Below, in pieces: positions 24,114 to 36,831 of a DNA stretch of 64,000 bases. Location of the stretch: assembly GCA_947359465.1 (NCBI GenBank), contig OX375880.1, positions 24,876,714-24,940,713 of the forward strand, written 5' to 3'. Origin of the DNA: Metellina segmentata (Eukaryota > Arthropoda > Arachnida > Araneae > Tetragnathidae). Numbering within the stretch: the first letter of the stretch is position 1; the number at the start of each line of letters is the position of its first letter. Made by a program: the position numbers and the translations under genes. The notes under the pieces are model-generated. The model did no database searches and was not told the DNA's origin. It saw only the letters and a list, made by a program, of their open reading frames with translations.

Positions 24114-26035
24114 CAAGTTCTCAGGCGATGTAATTTCTAAGGGAATGAAAAGGTATTTGACTGAGATGTGGGGAGAGTGTTTTGTGTGAAGTATTCCCAT
24201 AGAAATTAATGTGCTGCCGAGCGAGGTGGGAGAGACCGTTGTAATTTCAAAGCTCCCAATCCAAGTTCTCAGGCGATGTAATTTCTAAGGGAATGAAAAG
24301 GTATTTGACTGAGATGTGGGGAGAGTGTTTTGTGTGAAGTATTCCCATAGAAATTAACGTGCTGCCGAGCGAGGTGGGAGGGACCGTTGTAATTTCAAAG
24401 CTCCCAATCCAAGTTCTCAGGCGATGTAATTTCTAAGGGAATGAAAATGTATTTGACTGAAATGTGGGGAGAGTGTTTTGTGTGAAGTATTCCCATAGAA
24501 ATTAACGTGCTGCCGAACGAGGTTTGAGGGACCGCTATAATTTCAAAGCTCCCAATCCAAGTTCTCAGGCGATGTAACTTCTAAGGGAATGCAAAGGGTA
24601 TTTGACTGAGATGTGGGGAGAGTGTTTTGTGTGAAGTATTCCCATAGAAATTAACGTGCAGCCGAGCGAGGTGGGATTGACGTTGTAATTTCAAAGCTCC
24701 CAATCCAAGTTCTCAGGCGATGTAATTTCTAAGGGAATGAAAATGTATTTGACTGAGATGTGGGGAGAGTGTTTTGCGTGAAGTATTCCCATAGAAAGTA
24801 ACGTGCTGCCGAGCGAAGTGGGAGGGAGCGTTGTAATTTCAAAGCTCCCTATCCAAGTTCTCAGGCGATGTAATTTCTAAGGGAATGAAAAGTTATTTGA
24901 CTGAGATGTGGGGAGAGTGTTTTGTATGAAGTATTCCCATAGAAATTAACGTACTGCCGAGCGAGGTTGGAGGGACCGTTGTAATTTCAAAGCTCCCTAT
25001 CCAAGTTCTCAGGCGATGTAATTTCTAAGGGAATGAAAAGGTATTTGACTGAGATGTGGGGAGAGTGTTTTGTGTGAAGTATTCCCATAGAAATTAACGT
25101 GCTGCCGAGCGAGGTGGGAGGGACCGTTGTAATTTCAAAGCTCCCAATCCAAGTTCTCAGGCGATGTAATTTCTAAGGGAATGAAAAGGTATTTGACTGA
25201 GATGTGGGGAGAGTGTATTGTGTGAAGTATTCCCATAGAAATTAACGTGCTGCCGAGCGAGGTGGGAGGGAGCGTTGTAATTTCAAAGCTCCCTATCCAA
25301 GTTCTCAGGCGATGTAATTTCTAAGGGAATGAAAAGGGATTTGACTGAGATGTGGGGAGAGTGTTTTGTGTGAAGTATTCCCATTGAAATTAACGTGCTG
25401 CCGAGCGAGGTGGGAGGGACCGTTGTAATTTCAAAGCTCCCAATCCAAGTTCTCAGGCGATGTAATTTCTAAGGGAATGAAAATGTATTTGACTGAGATG
25501 TGGGGAGAGTGTTTTGTGTGAAGTATTCCCATAGAAATTAACGTGCTGCCGAACGAGGTTTGAGGGACCGCTATAATTTCAAAGCTCCCAATCCAAGTTC
25601 TCAGGCGATGTAACTTCTAAGGGAATGCAAAGGGTATTTGACTGAGATGTGGGGAGAGTGTTTTGTGTGAAGTATTCCCATAGAAATTAACGTGCAGCCG
25701 AGCGAGGTGGGATTGACGTTGTAATTTCAAAGCTCCCAATCCAAGTTCTCAGGCGATGTAATTTCTAAGGGAATGAAAATGTATTTGACTGAGATGTGGG
25801 GAGAGTGTTTTGCGTGAAGTATTCCCATAGAAATTAACGTGCTGCCGAGCGAAGTGGGAGGGAGCGTTGTAATTTCAAAGCTCCCTATCCAAGTTCTCAG
25901 GCGATGTAATTTCTAAGGGAATGAAAAGTTATTTGACTGAGATGTGGGGAGAGTGTTTTGTATGAAGTATTCCCATAGAAATTAACGTACTGCCGAGCGA
26001 GGTTGGAGGGACCGTTGTAATTTCAAAGCTCCCTA
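24114..26035 (+). repeat. 7-monomer HOR again, 1036-bp period, about 1.6 copies
   Basis: E (ccgaac) at 24513 and 25549 and F (gcagcc) at 24658 and 25694 are each 1036 bp apart. The order is identical to the 20-21 kb unit. The distance from E at 21113 to E at 24513 is 3400 = 23 x 148 - 4, fully accounted for by the two 2-bp deletions between them. Private changes in the first copy are gactgaaatg (about 24456) and agaaagtaacg (about 24792). Confidence 0.88.
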
Positions 26036-26930
26036 TCCAAGTTCTCAGGCGATGTAATTTCTAAGGGAATGAAAATGTATTTGACTGAGATGTGGGGAGA
26101 GTGTTTTGCGTGAAGTATTCCCATAGAAATTAACGTGCTGCCGAGCGAAGTGGGAGGGAGCGTTGTAATTTCAAAGCTCCCTATCCAAGTTCTCAGGCGA
26201 TGTAATTTCTAAGGGAATTAAAAGTTATTTGACTGAGATGTGGGGAGAGTGTTTTGTATGAAGTATTCCCATAGAAATTAACGTACTGCCGAGCGAGGTT
26301 GGAGGGACCGTTGTAATTTCAAAGCTCCCTATCCAAGTTCTCAGGCGATGTAATTTCTAAGGGAATGAAAAGGTATTTGACTGAGATGTGGGGAGAGTGT
26401 TTTGTGTGAAGTATTCCCATAGAAATTAACGTGCTGCCGAGCGAGGTGGGAGGGACCGTTGTAATTTCAAAGCTCCCAATCCAAGTTCTCAGGCGATGTA
26501 ATTTCTAAGGGAATGAAAAGGTATTTGACTGAGATGTGGGGAGAGTGTTTTGCGTGAAGTATTCCCATAGAAATTAACGTGCTGCCGAGCGAAGTGGGAG
26601 GGAGCGTTGTAATTTCAAAGCTCCCTATCCAAGTTCTCAGGCGATGTAATTTCTAAGGGAATGAAAAGTTATTTGACTGAGATGTGGGGAGAGTGTTTTG
26701 TATGAAGTATTCCCATAGAAATTAACGTACTGCCGAGCGAGGTTGGAGGGACCGTTGTAATTTCAAAGCTCCCTATCCAAGTTCTCAGGCGATGTAATTT
26801 CTAAGGGAATGAAAAGGTATTTGACTGAGATGTGGGGAGAGTGTTTTGTGTGAAGTATTCCCATAGAAATTAACGTGCTGCCGAGCGAGGTGGGAGGGAC
26901 CGTTGTAATTTCAAAGCTCCCAATCCAAGT
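26036..26930 (+). repeat. G-H dimer and G-H-A trimer run
   Basis: The G mark gcgtg lies at 25812, 26108 and 26552, spacings of 296 (2 monomers) and 444 (3 monomers). Here the 7-mer has broken into G-H and G-H-A units. The third G has the A left end (gaaaaggt), another mid-monomer switch. One H copy has gaattaaaag near 26216. Confidence 0.78.
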
Positions 26931-29239
26931 TCTCAGGCGATGTAATTTCTAAGGGAATGAAAATGTATTTGACTGAGATGTGGGGAGAGTGTTTTGTGTG
27001 AAGTATTCCCATAGAAATTAACGTGCTGCCGAACGAGGTTTGAGGGACCGCTATAATTTCAAAGCTCCCAATCCAAGTTCTCAGGCGATGTAACTTCTAA
27101 GGGAATGCAAAAGGTATTTGACTGAGATGTGGGGAGAGTGTTTTGTGTGAAGTATTCCCATAGAAATTAACGTGCAGCCGAGCGAGGTGGGATTGACGTT
27201 GTAATTTCAAAGCTCCCAATCCAAGTTCTCAGGCGATGTAATTTCTAAGGGAATGAAAATGTATTTGACTGAGATGTGGGGAGAGTTTTGCGTGAAGTAT
27301 TCCCATAGAAATTAACGTGTTGCCGAGCGAAGTGGGAGGGAGCGTTGTAATTTCAAAGCTCCCTATCCAAGTTCTCAGGCGATGTAATTTCTAAGGGAAT
27401 GAAAAGGTATTTGACTGAGATGTGGGGAGAGTGTTTTGTGTGAAGTATTCCCTTAGAAATTAACGTGCTGCCGAGCGAGGTGGGAGGGACCGTTGTAATT
27501 TCAAAGTTCCCAATCCAAGTTCTCAGGCGATGTAATTTCTAAGGGAATGAAAAGGTATTTGACTGAGATGTGGGGAGAGTGTATTGTGTGAAGTATTTCC
27601 ATAGAAATTAACGTGCTGCCGAGCGAGGTGGGAGGGACCGTTGTAATTTCAAAGCTCCCAATCCAAGTTCTCAGGCGATGTAATTTCTAAGGGAATGAAA
27701 ATGTATTTGACTGAGATGTGGGGAGAGTGTTTTGTGTGAAGTATTCCCATAGAAATTAACGTGCTGCCGAACGAGGTTTGAGGGACCGCTATAATTTCAA
27801 AGCTCCCAATCCAAGTTCTCAGGCGATGTAACTTCTAAGGGAATGCAAAGGGTATTTGACTGAGATGTGGGGAGAGTGTTTTGTGTGAAGTATTCCCATA
27901 GAAATTAACGTGCAGCCGAGCGAGGTGGGAGGGACCGTTGTAATTTCAAAGCTCCCTATCCAAGTTCTCAGGCGATGTAATTTCTAAGGGAATGAAAAGG
28001 TATTTGACTGAGATGTGGGGAGAGTGTATTGTGTGAAGTATTCCCATAGAAATTAACGTGCTGCCGAGCGAGGTGGGAGGGAGCGTTGTAATTTCAAAGC
28101 TCCCTATCCAAGTTCTCAGGCGATGTAATTTCTAAGGGAATGAAAAGGGATTTGACTGAGATGTGGGGAGAGTGTTTTGTGTGAAGTATTCCCATTGAAA
28201 TTAACGTGCTGCCGAGCGAGGTGGGAGGGACCGTTGTAATTTCAAAGCTCCCAATCCAAGTTCTCAGGCGATGTAATTTCTAAGGGAATGAAAATGTATT
28301 TGACTGAGATGTGGGGAGAGTGTTTTGCGTGAAGTATTCCCATAGAAATTAACGTGCTGCCGAGCGAAGTGGGAGGGAGCGTTGTAATTTCAAAGCTCCC
28401 TATCCAAGTTCTCAGGCGATGTAATTTCTAAGGGAATGAAAAGTTATTTGACTGAGATGTGGGGAGAGTGTTTTGTATGAAGTATTCCCATAGAAATTAA
28501 CGTACTGCCGAGCGAGGTTGGAGGGACCGTTGTAATTTCAAAGCTCCCTATCCAAGTTCTCAGGCGATGTAATTTCTAAGGGAATGAAAAGGTATTTGAC
28601 TGAGATGTGGGGAGAGTGTTTTGTGTGAAGTATTCCCATAGAAATTAACGTGCTGCCGAGCGAGGTGGGAGGGACCGTTGTAATTTCAAAGCTCCCAATC
28701 CAAGTTCTCAGGCGATGTAATTTCTAAGGGAATGAAAAGGTATTTGACTGAGATGTGGGGAGAGTGTATTGTGTGAAGTATTCCCATAGAAATTAACGTG
28801 CTGCCGAGCGAGGTGGGAGGGAGCGTTGTAATTTCAAAGCTCCCTATCCAAGTTCTCAGGCGATGTAATTTCTAAGGGAATGAAAAGGGATTTGACTGAG
28901 ATGTGGGGAGAGTGTTTTGTGTGAAGTATTCCCATTGAAATTAACGTGCTGCCGAGCGAGGTGGGAGGGACCGTTGTAATTTCAAAGCTCCCAATCCAAG
29001 TTCTCAGGCGATGTAATTTCTAAGGGAATGAAAATGTATTTGACTGAGATGTGGGGAGAGTGTTTTGTGTGAAGTATTCCCATAGAAATTAACGTGCTGC
29101 CGAACGAGGTTTGAGGGACCGCTATAATTTCAAAGCTCCCAATCCAAGTTCTCAGGCGATGTAACTTCTAAGGGAATGCAAAAGGTATTTGACTGAGATG
29201 TGGGGAGAGTGTTTTGTGTGAAGTATTCCCATAGAAATT
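26931..29239 (+). repeat. Mosaic satellite stretch, first ccctta monomer
   Basis: It contains E, F, shortened G (27281), an A monomer with ccctta (27445), then a B-like copy, D/E, an F-left/A-right 149-bp type (gcagcc followed by gggagggacc, 27912), B, C, G, H, A, B, C, E, F. About 0.9 kb of it (27400-28290) recurs 2666 bp downstream (30066 on), shown by gtattccctt (27445/30111) and aaagttcc (27503/30169). Confidence 0.75.
27385..27462. repeat. Perfect 16-bp dyad variant (first of nine)
   Basis: The right arm reads attcccttagaaatta, so the usual A:A mismatch becomes A:T and both arms are exact reverse complements around a 46-nt loop. The same perfect form spans 30051-30128, 31382-31459, 32714-32791, 34342-34419, 35673-35750, 37447-37524, 39073-39150 and 40699-40776. 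I saw no copy outside 27.4-40.8 kb, though I could not check every monomer exhaustively. Confidence 0.85.
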
Positions 29240-32200
29240 AACGTGCAGCCGAGCGAGGTGGGATTGACGTTGTAATTTCAAAGCTCCCAATCCAAGTTCT
29301 CAGGCGATGTAATTTCTAAGGGAATGAAAATGTATTTGACTGAGATGTGGGGAGAGTGTTTTGTGTGAAGTATTCCCATAGAAATTAACGTGCTGCCGAA
29401 CGAGGTTTGAGGGACCGCTATAATTTCAAAGCTCCCAATCCAAGTTCTCAGGCGATGTAACTTCTAAGGGAATGCAAAGGGTATTTGACTGAGATGTGGG
29501 GAGAGTGTTTTGTGTGAAGTATTCCCATAGAAATTAACGTGCAGCCGAGCGAGGTGGGAGGGACCGTTGTAATTTCAAAGCTCCCTATCCAAGTTCTCAG
29601 GCGATGTAATTTCTAAGGGAATGAAAAGGTATTTGACTGAGATGTGGGGAGAGTGTATTGTGTGAAGTATTCCCATAGAAATTAACGTGCTGCCGAGCGA
29701 GGTGGGAGGGAGCGTTGTAATTTCAAAGCTCCCTATCCAAGTTCTCAGGCGATGTAATTTCTAAGGGAATGAAAAGGGATTTGACTGAGATGTGGGGAGA
29801 GTGTTTTGTGTGAAGTATTCCCATTGAAATTAACGTGCTGCCGAGCGAGGTGGGAGGGACCGTTGTAATTTCAAAGCTCCCAATCCAAGTTCTCAGGCGA
29901 TGTAATTTCTAAGGGAATGAAAATGTATTTGACTGAGATGTGGGGAGAGTGTTTTGCGTGAAGTATTCCCATAGAAATTAACGTGCTGCCGAGCGAAGTG
30001 GGAGGGAGCGTTGTAATTTCAAAGCTCCCTATCCAAGTTCTCAGGCGATGTAATTTCTAAGGGAATGAAAAGGTATTTGACTGAGATGTGGGGAGAGTGT
30101 TTTGTGTGAAGTATTCCCTTAGAAATTAACGTGCTGCCGAGCGAGGTGGGAGGGACCGTTGTAATTTCAAAGTTCCCAATCCAAGTTCTCAGGCGATGTA
30201 ATTTCTAAGGGAATGAAAAGGTATTTGACTGAGATGTGGGGAGAGTGTATTGTGTGAAGTATTTCCATAGAAATTAACGTGCTGCCGAGCGAGGTGGGAG
30301 GGACCGTTGTAATTTCAAAGCTCCCAATCCAAGTTCTCAGGCGATGTAATTTCTAAGGGAATGAAAATGTATTTGACTGAGATGTGGGGAGAGTGTTTTG
30401 TGTGAAGTATTCCCATAGAAATTAACGTGCTGCCGAACGAGGTTTGAGGGACCGCTATAATTTCAAAGCTCCCAATCCAAGTTCTCAGGCGATGTAACTT
30501 CTAAGGGAATGCAAAGGGTATTTGACTGAGATGTGGGGAGAGTGTTTTGTGTGAAGTATTCCCATAGAAATTAACGTGCAGCCGAGCGAGGTGGGAGGGA
30601 CCGTTGTAATTTCAAAGCTCCCTATCCAAGTTCTCAGGCGATGTAATTTCTAAGGGAATGAAAAGGTATTTGACTGAGATGTGGGGAGAGTGTATTGTGT
30701 GAAGTATTCCCATAGAAATTAACGTGCTGCCGAGCGAGGTGGGAGGGAGCGTTGTAATTTCAAAGCTCCCTATCCAAGTTCTCAGGCGATGTAATTTCTA
30801 AGGGAATGAAAAGGGATTTGACTGAGATGTGGGGAGAGTGTTTTGTGTGAAGTATTCCCATTGAAATTAACGTGCTGCCGAGCGAGGTGGGAGGGACCGT
30901 TGTAATTTCAAAGCTCCCAATCCAAGTTCTCAGGCGATGTAATTTCTAAGGGAATGAAAATGTATTTGACTGAGATGTGGGGAGAGTGTTTTGTGTGAAG
31001 TATTCCCATAGAAATTAACGTGCTGCCGAACGAGGTTTGAGGGACCGCTATAATTTCAAAGCTCCCAATCCAAGTTCTCAGGCGATGTAACTTCTAAGGG
31101 AATGCAAAAGGTATTTGACTGAGATGTGGGGAGAGTGTTTTGTGTGAAGTATTCCCATAGAAATTAACGTGCAGCCGAGCGAGGTGGGATTGACGTTGTA
31201 ATTTCAAAGCTCCCAATCCAAGTTCTCAGGCGATGTAATTTCTAAGGGAATGAAAATGTATTTGACTGAGATGTGGGGAGAGTTTTGCGTGAAGTATTCC
31301 CATAGAAATTAACGTGCTGCCGAGCGAAGTGGGAGGGAGCGTTGTAATTTCAAAGCTCCCTATCCAAGTTCTCAGGCGATGTAATTTCTAAGGGAATGAA
31401 AAGGTATTTGACTGAGATGTGGGGAGAGTGTTTTGTGTGAAGTATTCCCTTAGAAATTAACGTGCTGCCGAACGAGGTTTGAGGGACCGCTATAATTTCA
31501 AAGCTCCCAATCCAAGTTCTCAGGCGATGTAACTTCTAAGGGAATGCAAAAGGTATTTGACTGAGATGTGGGGAGAGTGTTTTGTGTGAAGTATTCCCAT
31601 AGAAATTAACGTGCAGCCGAGCGAGGTGGGATTGACGTTGTAATTTCAAAGCTCCCTATCCAAGTTCTCAGGCGATGTAATTTCTAAGGGAATGAAAAGG
31701 TATTTGACTGAGATGTGGGGAGAGTGTTTTGTGTGAAGTATTCCCATTGAAATTAACGTGCTGCCGAGCGAGGTGGGAGGGACCGTTGTAATTTCAAAGC
31801 TCCCAATCCAAGTTCTCAGGCGATGTAATTTCTAAGGGAATGAAAATGTATTTGACTGAGATGTGGGGAGAGTGTTTTGTGTGAAGTATTCCCATAGAAA
31901 TTAACGTGCTGCCGAGCGAGGTGGGAGGGACCGTTGTAATTTCAAAGCTCCCTATCCAAGTTCTCAGGCGATGTAATTTCTAAGGGAATGAAAAGGTATT
32001 TGACTGAGATGTGGGGAGAGTGTTTTGTGTGAAGTATTCCCATAGAAATTAACGTGCTGCCGAGCGAGGTGGGAGGGACCGTTGTAATTTCAAAGCTCCC
32101 AATCCAAGTTCTCAGGCGATGTAATTTCTAAGGGAATGAAAAGGTATTTGACTGAGATGTGGGGAGAGTGTATTGTGTGAAGTATTCCCATAGAAATTAA

Positions 32201-35200
32201 CGTGCTGCCGAGCGAGGTGGGAGGGAGCGTTGTAATTTCAAAGCTCCCTATCCAAGTTCTCAGGCGATGTAATTTCTAAGGGAATGAAAAGGGATTTGAC
32301 TGAGATGTGGGGAGAGTGTTTTGTGTGAAGTATTCCCATTGAAATTAACGTGCTGCCGAACGAGGTTTGAGGGACCGCTATAATTTCAAAGCTCCCAATC
32401 CAAGTTCTCAGGCGATGTAATTTCTAAGGGAATGAAAAGGTATTTGACTGAGATGTGGGGAGAGTGTATTGTGTGAAGTATTCCCATAGAAATTAACGTG
32501 CTGCCGAGCGAGGTGGGAGGGAGCGTTGTAATTTCAAAGCTCCCAATCCAAGTTCTCAGGCGATGTAACTTCTAAGGGAATGCAAAAGGTATTTGACTGA
32601 GATGTGGGGAGAGTGTTTTGTGTGAAGTATTCCCATAGAAATTAACGTGCAGCCGAGCGAGGTGGGATTGACGTTGTAATTTCAAAGCTCCCAATCCAAG
32701 TTCTCAGGCGATGTAATTTCTAAGGGAATGAAAATGTATTTGACTGAGATGTGGGGAGAGTGTTTTGTGTGAAGTATTCCCTTAGAAATTAACGTGCTGC
32801 CGAACGAGGTTTGAGGGACCGCTATAATTTCAAAGCTCCCAATCCAAGTTCTCAGGCGATGTAACTTCTAAGGGAATGCAAAAGGTATTTGACTGAGATG
32901 TGGGGAGAGTGTTTTGTGTGAAGTATTCCCATAGAAATTAACGTGCAGCCGAGCGAGGTGGGATTGACGTTGTAATTTCAAAGCTCCCTATCCAAGTTCT
33001 CAGGCGATGTAATTTCTAAGGGAATGAAAAGGTATTTGACTGAGATGTGGGGAGAGTGTTTTGTGTGAAGTATTCCCATTGAAATTAACGTGCTGCCGAG
33101 CGAGGTGGGAGGGACCGTTGTAATTTCAAAGCTCCCAATCCAAGTTCTCAGGCGATGTAATTTCTAAGGGAATGAAAATGTATTTGACTGAGATGTGGGG
33201 AGAGTGTTTTGTGTGAAGTATTCCCATAGAAATTAACGTGCTGCCGAGCGAGGTGGGAGGGACCGTTGTAATTTCAAAGCTCCCTATCCAAGTTCTCAGG
33301 CGATGTAATTTCTAAGGGAATGAAAAGGTATTTGACTGAGATGTGGGGAGAGTGTTTTGTGTGAAGTATTCCCATAGAAATTAACGTGCTGCCGAGCGAG
33401 GTGGGAGGGACCGTTGTAATTTCAAAGCTCCCAATCCAAGTTCTCAGGCGATGTAATTTCTAAGGGAATGAAAAGGTATTTGACTGAGATGTGGGGAGAG
33501 TGTTTTGTGTGAAGTATTCCCATAGAAATTAACGTGCAGCCGAGCGAGGTGGGATTGACGTTGTAATTTCAAAGCTCCCAATCCAAGTTCTCAGGCGATG
33601 TAATTTCTAAGGGAATGAAAATGTATTTGACTGAGATGTGGGGAGAGTGTTTTGTGTGAAGTATTCCCATAGAAATTAACGTGCTGCCGAACGAGGTTTG
33701 AGGGACCGCTATAATTTCAAAGCTCCCAATCCAAGTTCTCAGGCGATGTAACTTCTAAGGGAATGCAAAGGGTATTTGACTGAGATGTGGGGAGAGTGTT
33801 TTGTGTGAAGTATTCCCATAGAAATTAACGTGCAGCCGAGCGAGGTGGGAGGGACCGTTGTAATTTCAAAGCTCCCTATCCAAGTTCTCAGGCGATGTAA
33901 TTTCTAAGGGAATGAAAAGGTATTTGACTGAGATGTGGGGAGAGTGTATTGTGTGAAGTATTCCCATAGAAATTAACGTGCTGCCGAGCGAGGTGGGAGG
34001 GAGCGTTGTAATTTCAAAGCTCCCTATCCAAGTTCTCAGGCGATGTAATTTCTAAGGGAATGAAAAGGGATTTGACTGAGATGTGGGGAGAGTGTTTTGT
34101 GTGAAGTATTCCCATTGAAATTAACGTGCTGCCGAGCGAGGTGGGAGGGACCGTTGTAATTTCAAAGCTCCCAATCCAAGTTCTCAGGCGATGTAATTTC
34201 TAAGGGAATGAAAATGTATTTGACTGAGATGTGGGGAGAGTGTTTTGCGTGAAGTATTCCCATAGAAATTAACGTGCTGCCGAGCGAAGTGGGAGGGAGC
34301 GTTGTAATTTCAAAGCTCCCTATCCAAGTTCTCAGGCGATGTAATTTCTAAGGGAATGAAAAGGTATTTGACTGAGATGTGGGGAGAGTGTTTTGTGTGA
34401 AGTATTCCCTTAGAAATTAACGTGCTGCCGAGCGAGGTGGGAGGGACCGTTGTAATTTCAAAGTTCCCAATCCAAGTTCTCAGGCGATGTAATTTCTAAG
34501 GGAATGAAAAGGTATTTGACTGAGATGTGGGGAGAGTGTATTGTGTGAAGTATTTCCATAGAAATTAACGTGCTGCCGAGCGAGGTGGGAGGGACCGTTG
34601 TAATTTTAAAGCTCCCAATCCAAGTTCTCAGGCGATGTAATTTCTAAGGGAATGAAAATGTATTTGACTGAGATGTGGGGAGAGTGTTTTGTGTGAAGTA
34701 TTCCCATAGAAATTAACGTGCTGCCGAACGAGGTTTGAGGGACCGCTATAATTTCAAAGCTCCCAATCCAAGTTCTCAGGCGATGTAACTTCTAAGGGAA
34801 TGCAAAGGGTATTTGACTGAGATGTGGGGAGAGTGTTTTGTGTGAAGTATTCCCATAGAAATTAACGTGCAGCCGAGCGAGGTGGGAGGGACCGTTGTAA
34901 TTTCAAAGCTCCCTATCCAAGTTCTCAGGCGATGTAATTTCTAAGGGAATGAAAAGGTATTTGACTGAGATGTGGGGAGAGTGTATTGTGTGAAGTATTC
35001 CCATAGAAATTAACGTGCTGCCGAGCGAGGTGGGAGGGAGCGTTGTAATTTCAAAGCTCCCTATCCAAGTTCTCAGGCGATGTAATTTCTAAGGGAATGA
35101 AAAGGGATTTGACTGAGATGTGGGGAGAGTGTTTTGTGTGAAGTATTCCCATTGAAATTAACGTGCTGCCGAGCGAGGTGGGAGGGACCGTTGTAATTTC

Positions 35201-36831
35201 AAAGCTCCCAATCCAAGTTCTCAGGCGATGTAATTTCTAAGGGAATGAAAATGTATTTGACTGAGATGTGGGGAGAGTGTTTTGTGTGAAGTATTCCCAT
35301 AGAAATTAACGTGCTGCCGAACGAGGTTTGAGGGACCGCTATAATTTCAAAGCTCCCAATCCAAGTTCTCAGGCGATGTAACTTCTAAGGGAATGCAAAA
35401 GGTATTTGACTGAGATGTGGGGAGAGTGTTTTGTGTGAAGTATTCCCATAGAAATTAACGTGCAGCCGAGCGAGGTGGGATTGACGTTGTAATTTCAAAG
35501 CTCCCAATCCAAGTTCTCAGGCGATGTAATTTCTAAGGGAATGAAAATGTATTTGACTGAGATGTGGGGAGAGTTTTGCGTGAAGTATTCCCATAGAAAT
35601 TAACGTGCTGCCGAGCGAAGTGGGAGGGAGCGTTGTAATTTCAAAGCTCCCTATCCAAGTTCTCAGGCGATGTAATTTCTAAGGGAATGAAAAGGTATTT
35701 GACTGAGATGTGGGGAGAGTGTTTTGTGTGAAGTATTCCCTTAGAAATTAACGTGCTGCCGAACGAGGTTTGAGGGACCGCTATAATTTCAAAGCTCCCA
35801 ATCCAAGTTCTCAGGCGATGTAACTTCTAAGGGAATGCAAAAGGTATTTGACTGAGATGTGGGGAGAGTGTTTTGTGTGAAGTATTCCCATAGAAATTAA
35901 CGTGCAGCCGAGCGAGGTGGGATTGACGTTGTAATTTCAAAGCTCCCTATCCAAGTTCTCAGGCGATGTAATTTCTAAGGGAATGAAAAGGTATTTGACT
36001 GAGATGTGGGGAGAGTGTTTTGTGTGAAGTATTCCCATTGAAATTAACGTGCTGCCGAGCGAGGTGGGAGGGACCGTTGTAATTTCAAAGCTCCCAATCC
36101 AAGTTCTCAGGCGATGTAATTTCTAAGGGAATGAAAATGTATTTGACTGAGATGTGGGGAGAGTGTTTTGTGTGAAGTATTCCCATAGAAATTAACGTGC
36201 TGCCGAGCGAGGTGGGAGGGACCGTTGTAATTTCAAAGCTCCCTATCCAAGTTCTCAGGCGATGTAATTTCTAAGGGAATGAAAAGGTATTTGACTGAGA
36301 TGTGGGGAGAGTGTTTTGTGTGAAGTATTCCCATAGAAATTAACGTGCTGCCGAGCGAGGTGGGAGGGACCGTTGTAATTTCAAAGCTCCCAATCCAAGT
36401 TCTCAGGCGATGTAATTTCTAAGGGAATGAAAAGGTATTTGACTGAGATGTGGGGAGAGTGTATTGTGTGAAGTATTCCCATAGAAATTAACGTGCTGCC
36501 GAGCGAGGTGGGAGGGAGCGTTGTAATTTCAAAGCTCCCTATCCAAGTTCTCAGGCGATGTAATTTCTAAGGGAATGAAAAGGGATTTGACTGAGATGTG
36601 GGGAGAGTGTTTTGTGTGAAGTATTCCCATTGAAATTAACGTGCTGCCGAACGAGGTTTGAGGGACCGCTATAATTTCAAAGCTCCCAATCCAAGTTCTC
36701 AGGCGATGTAATTTCTAAGGGAATGAAAAGGTATTTGACTGAGATGTGGGGAGAGTGTATTGTGTGAAGTATTCCCATAGAAATTAACGTGCTGCCGAGC
36801 GAGGTGGGAGGGAGCGTTGTAATTTCAAAGC
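29240..36831 (+). repeat. 3.3-kb segment duplicated at 4291-bp offset
   Basis: Segment 29240-32540 matches 33531-36831. Marks at exactly 4291 bp (29 x 148 - 1) are gcagcc (29541/33832), gtattccctt (30111/34402 and 31442/35733) and the shortened G (31278/35569). The ~0.99 kb between the copies (32541-33530) is itself largely a copy of 31390-32200 at 1332 bp (9 monomers), shown by gtattccctt at 31442 and 32774. One private change, taattttaaag near 34603, separates the copies. Duplications are therefore nested. Confidence 0.85.
31278..31291 (+). repeat. 2-bp-deleted G monomer mark (one of eight)
   Basis: gagagttttgcgtg replaces gagagtgttttgcgtg, giving a 146-bp monomer. It is found at 21365, 22251, 27281, 31278, 35569, 37343, 38969 and 40595, and in no other region I read. 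Spacings of 886, 4291 and 1626 bp match the local HORs, so one deletion event appears to have been copied by segmental duplication. It is a useful lineage tag for the 21-41 kb part of the array. Confidence 0.85.
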
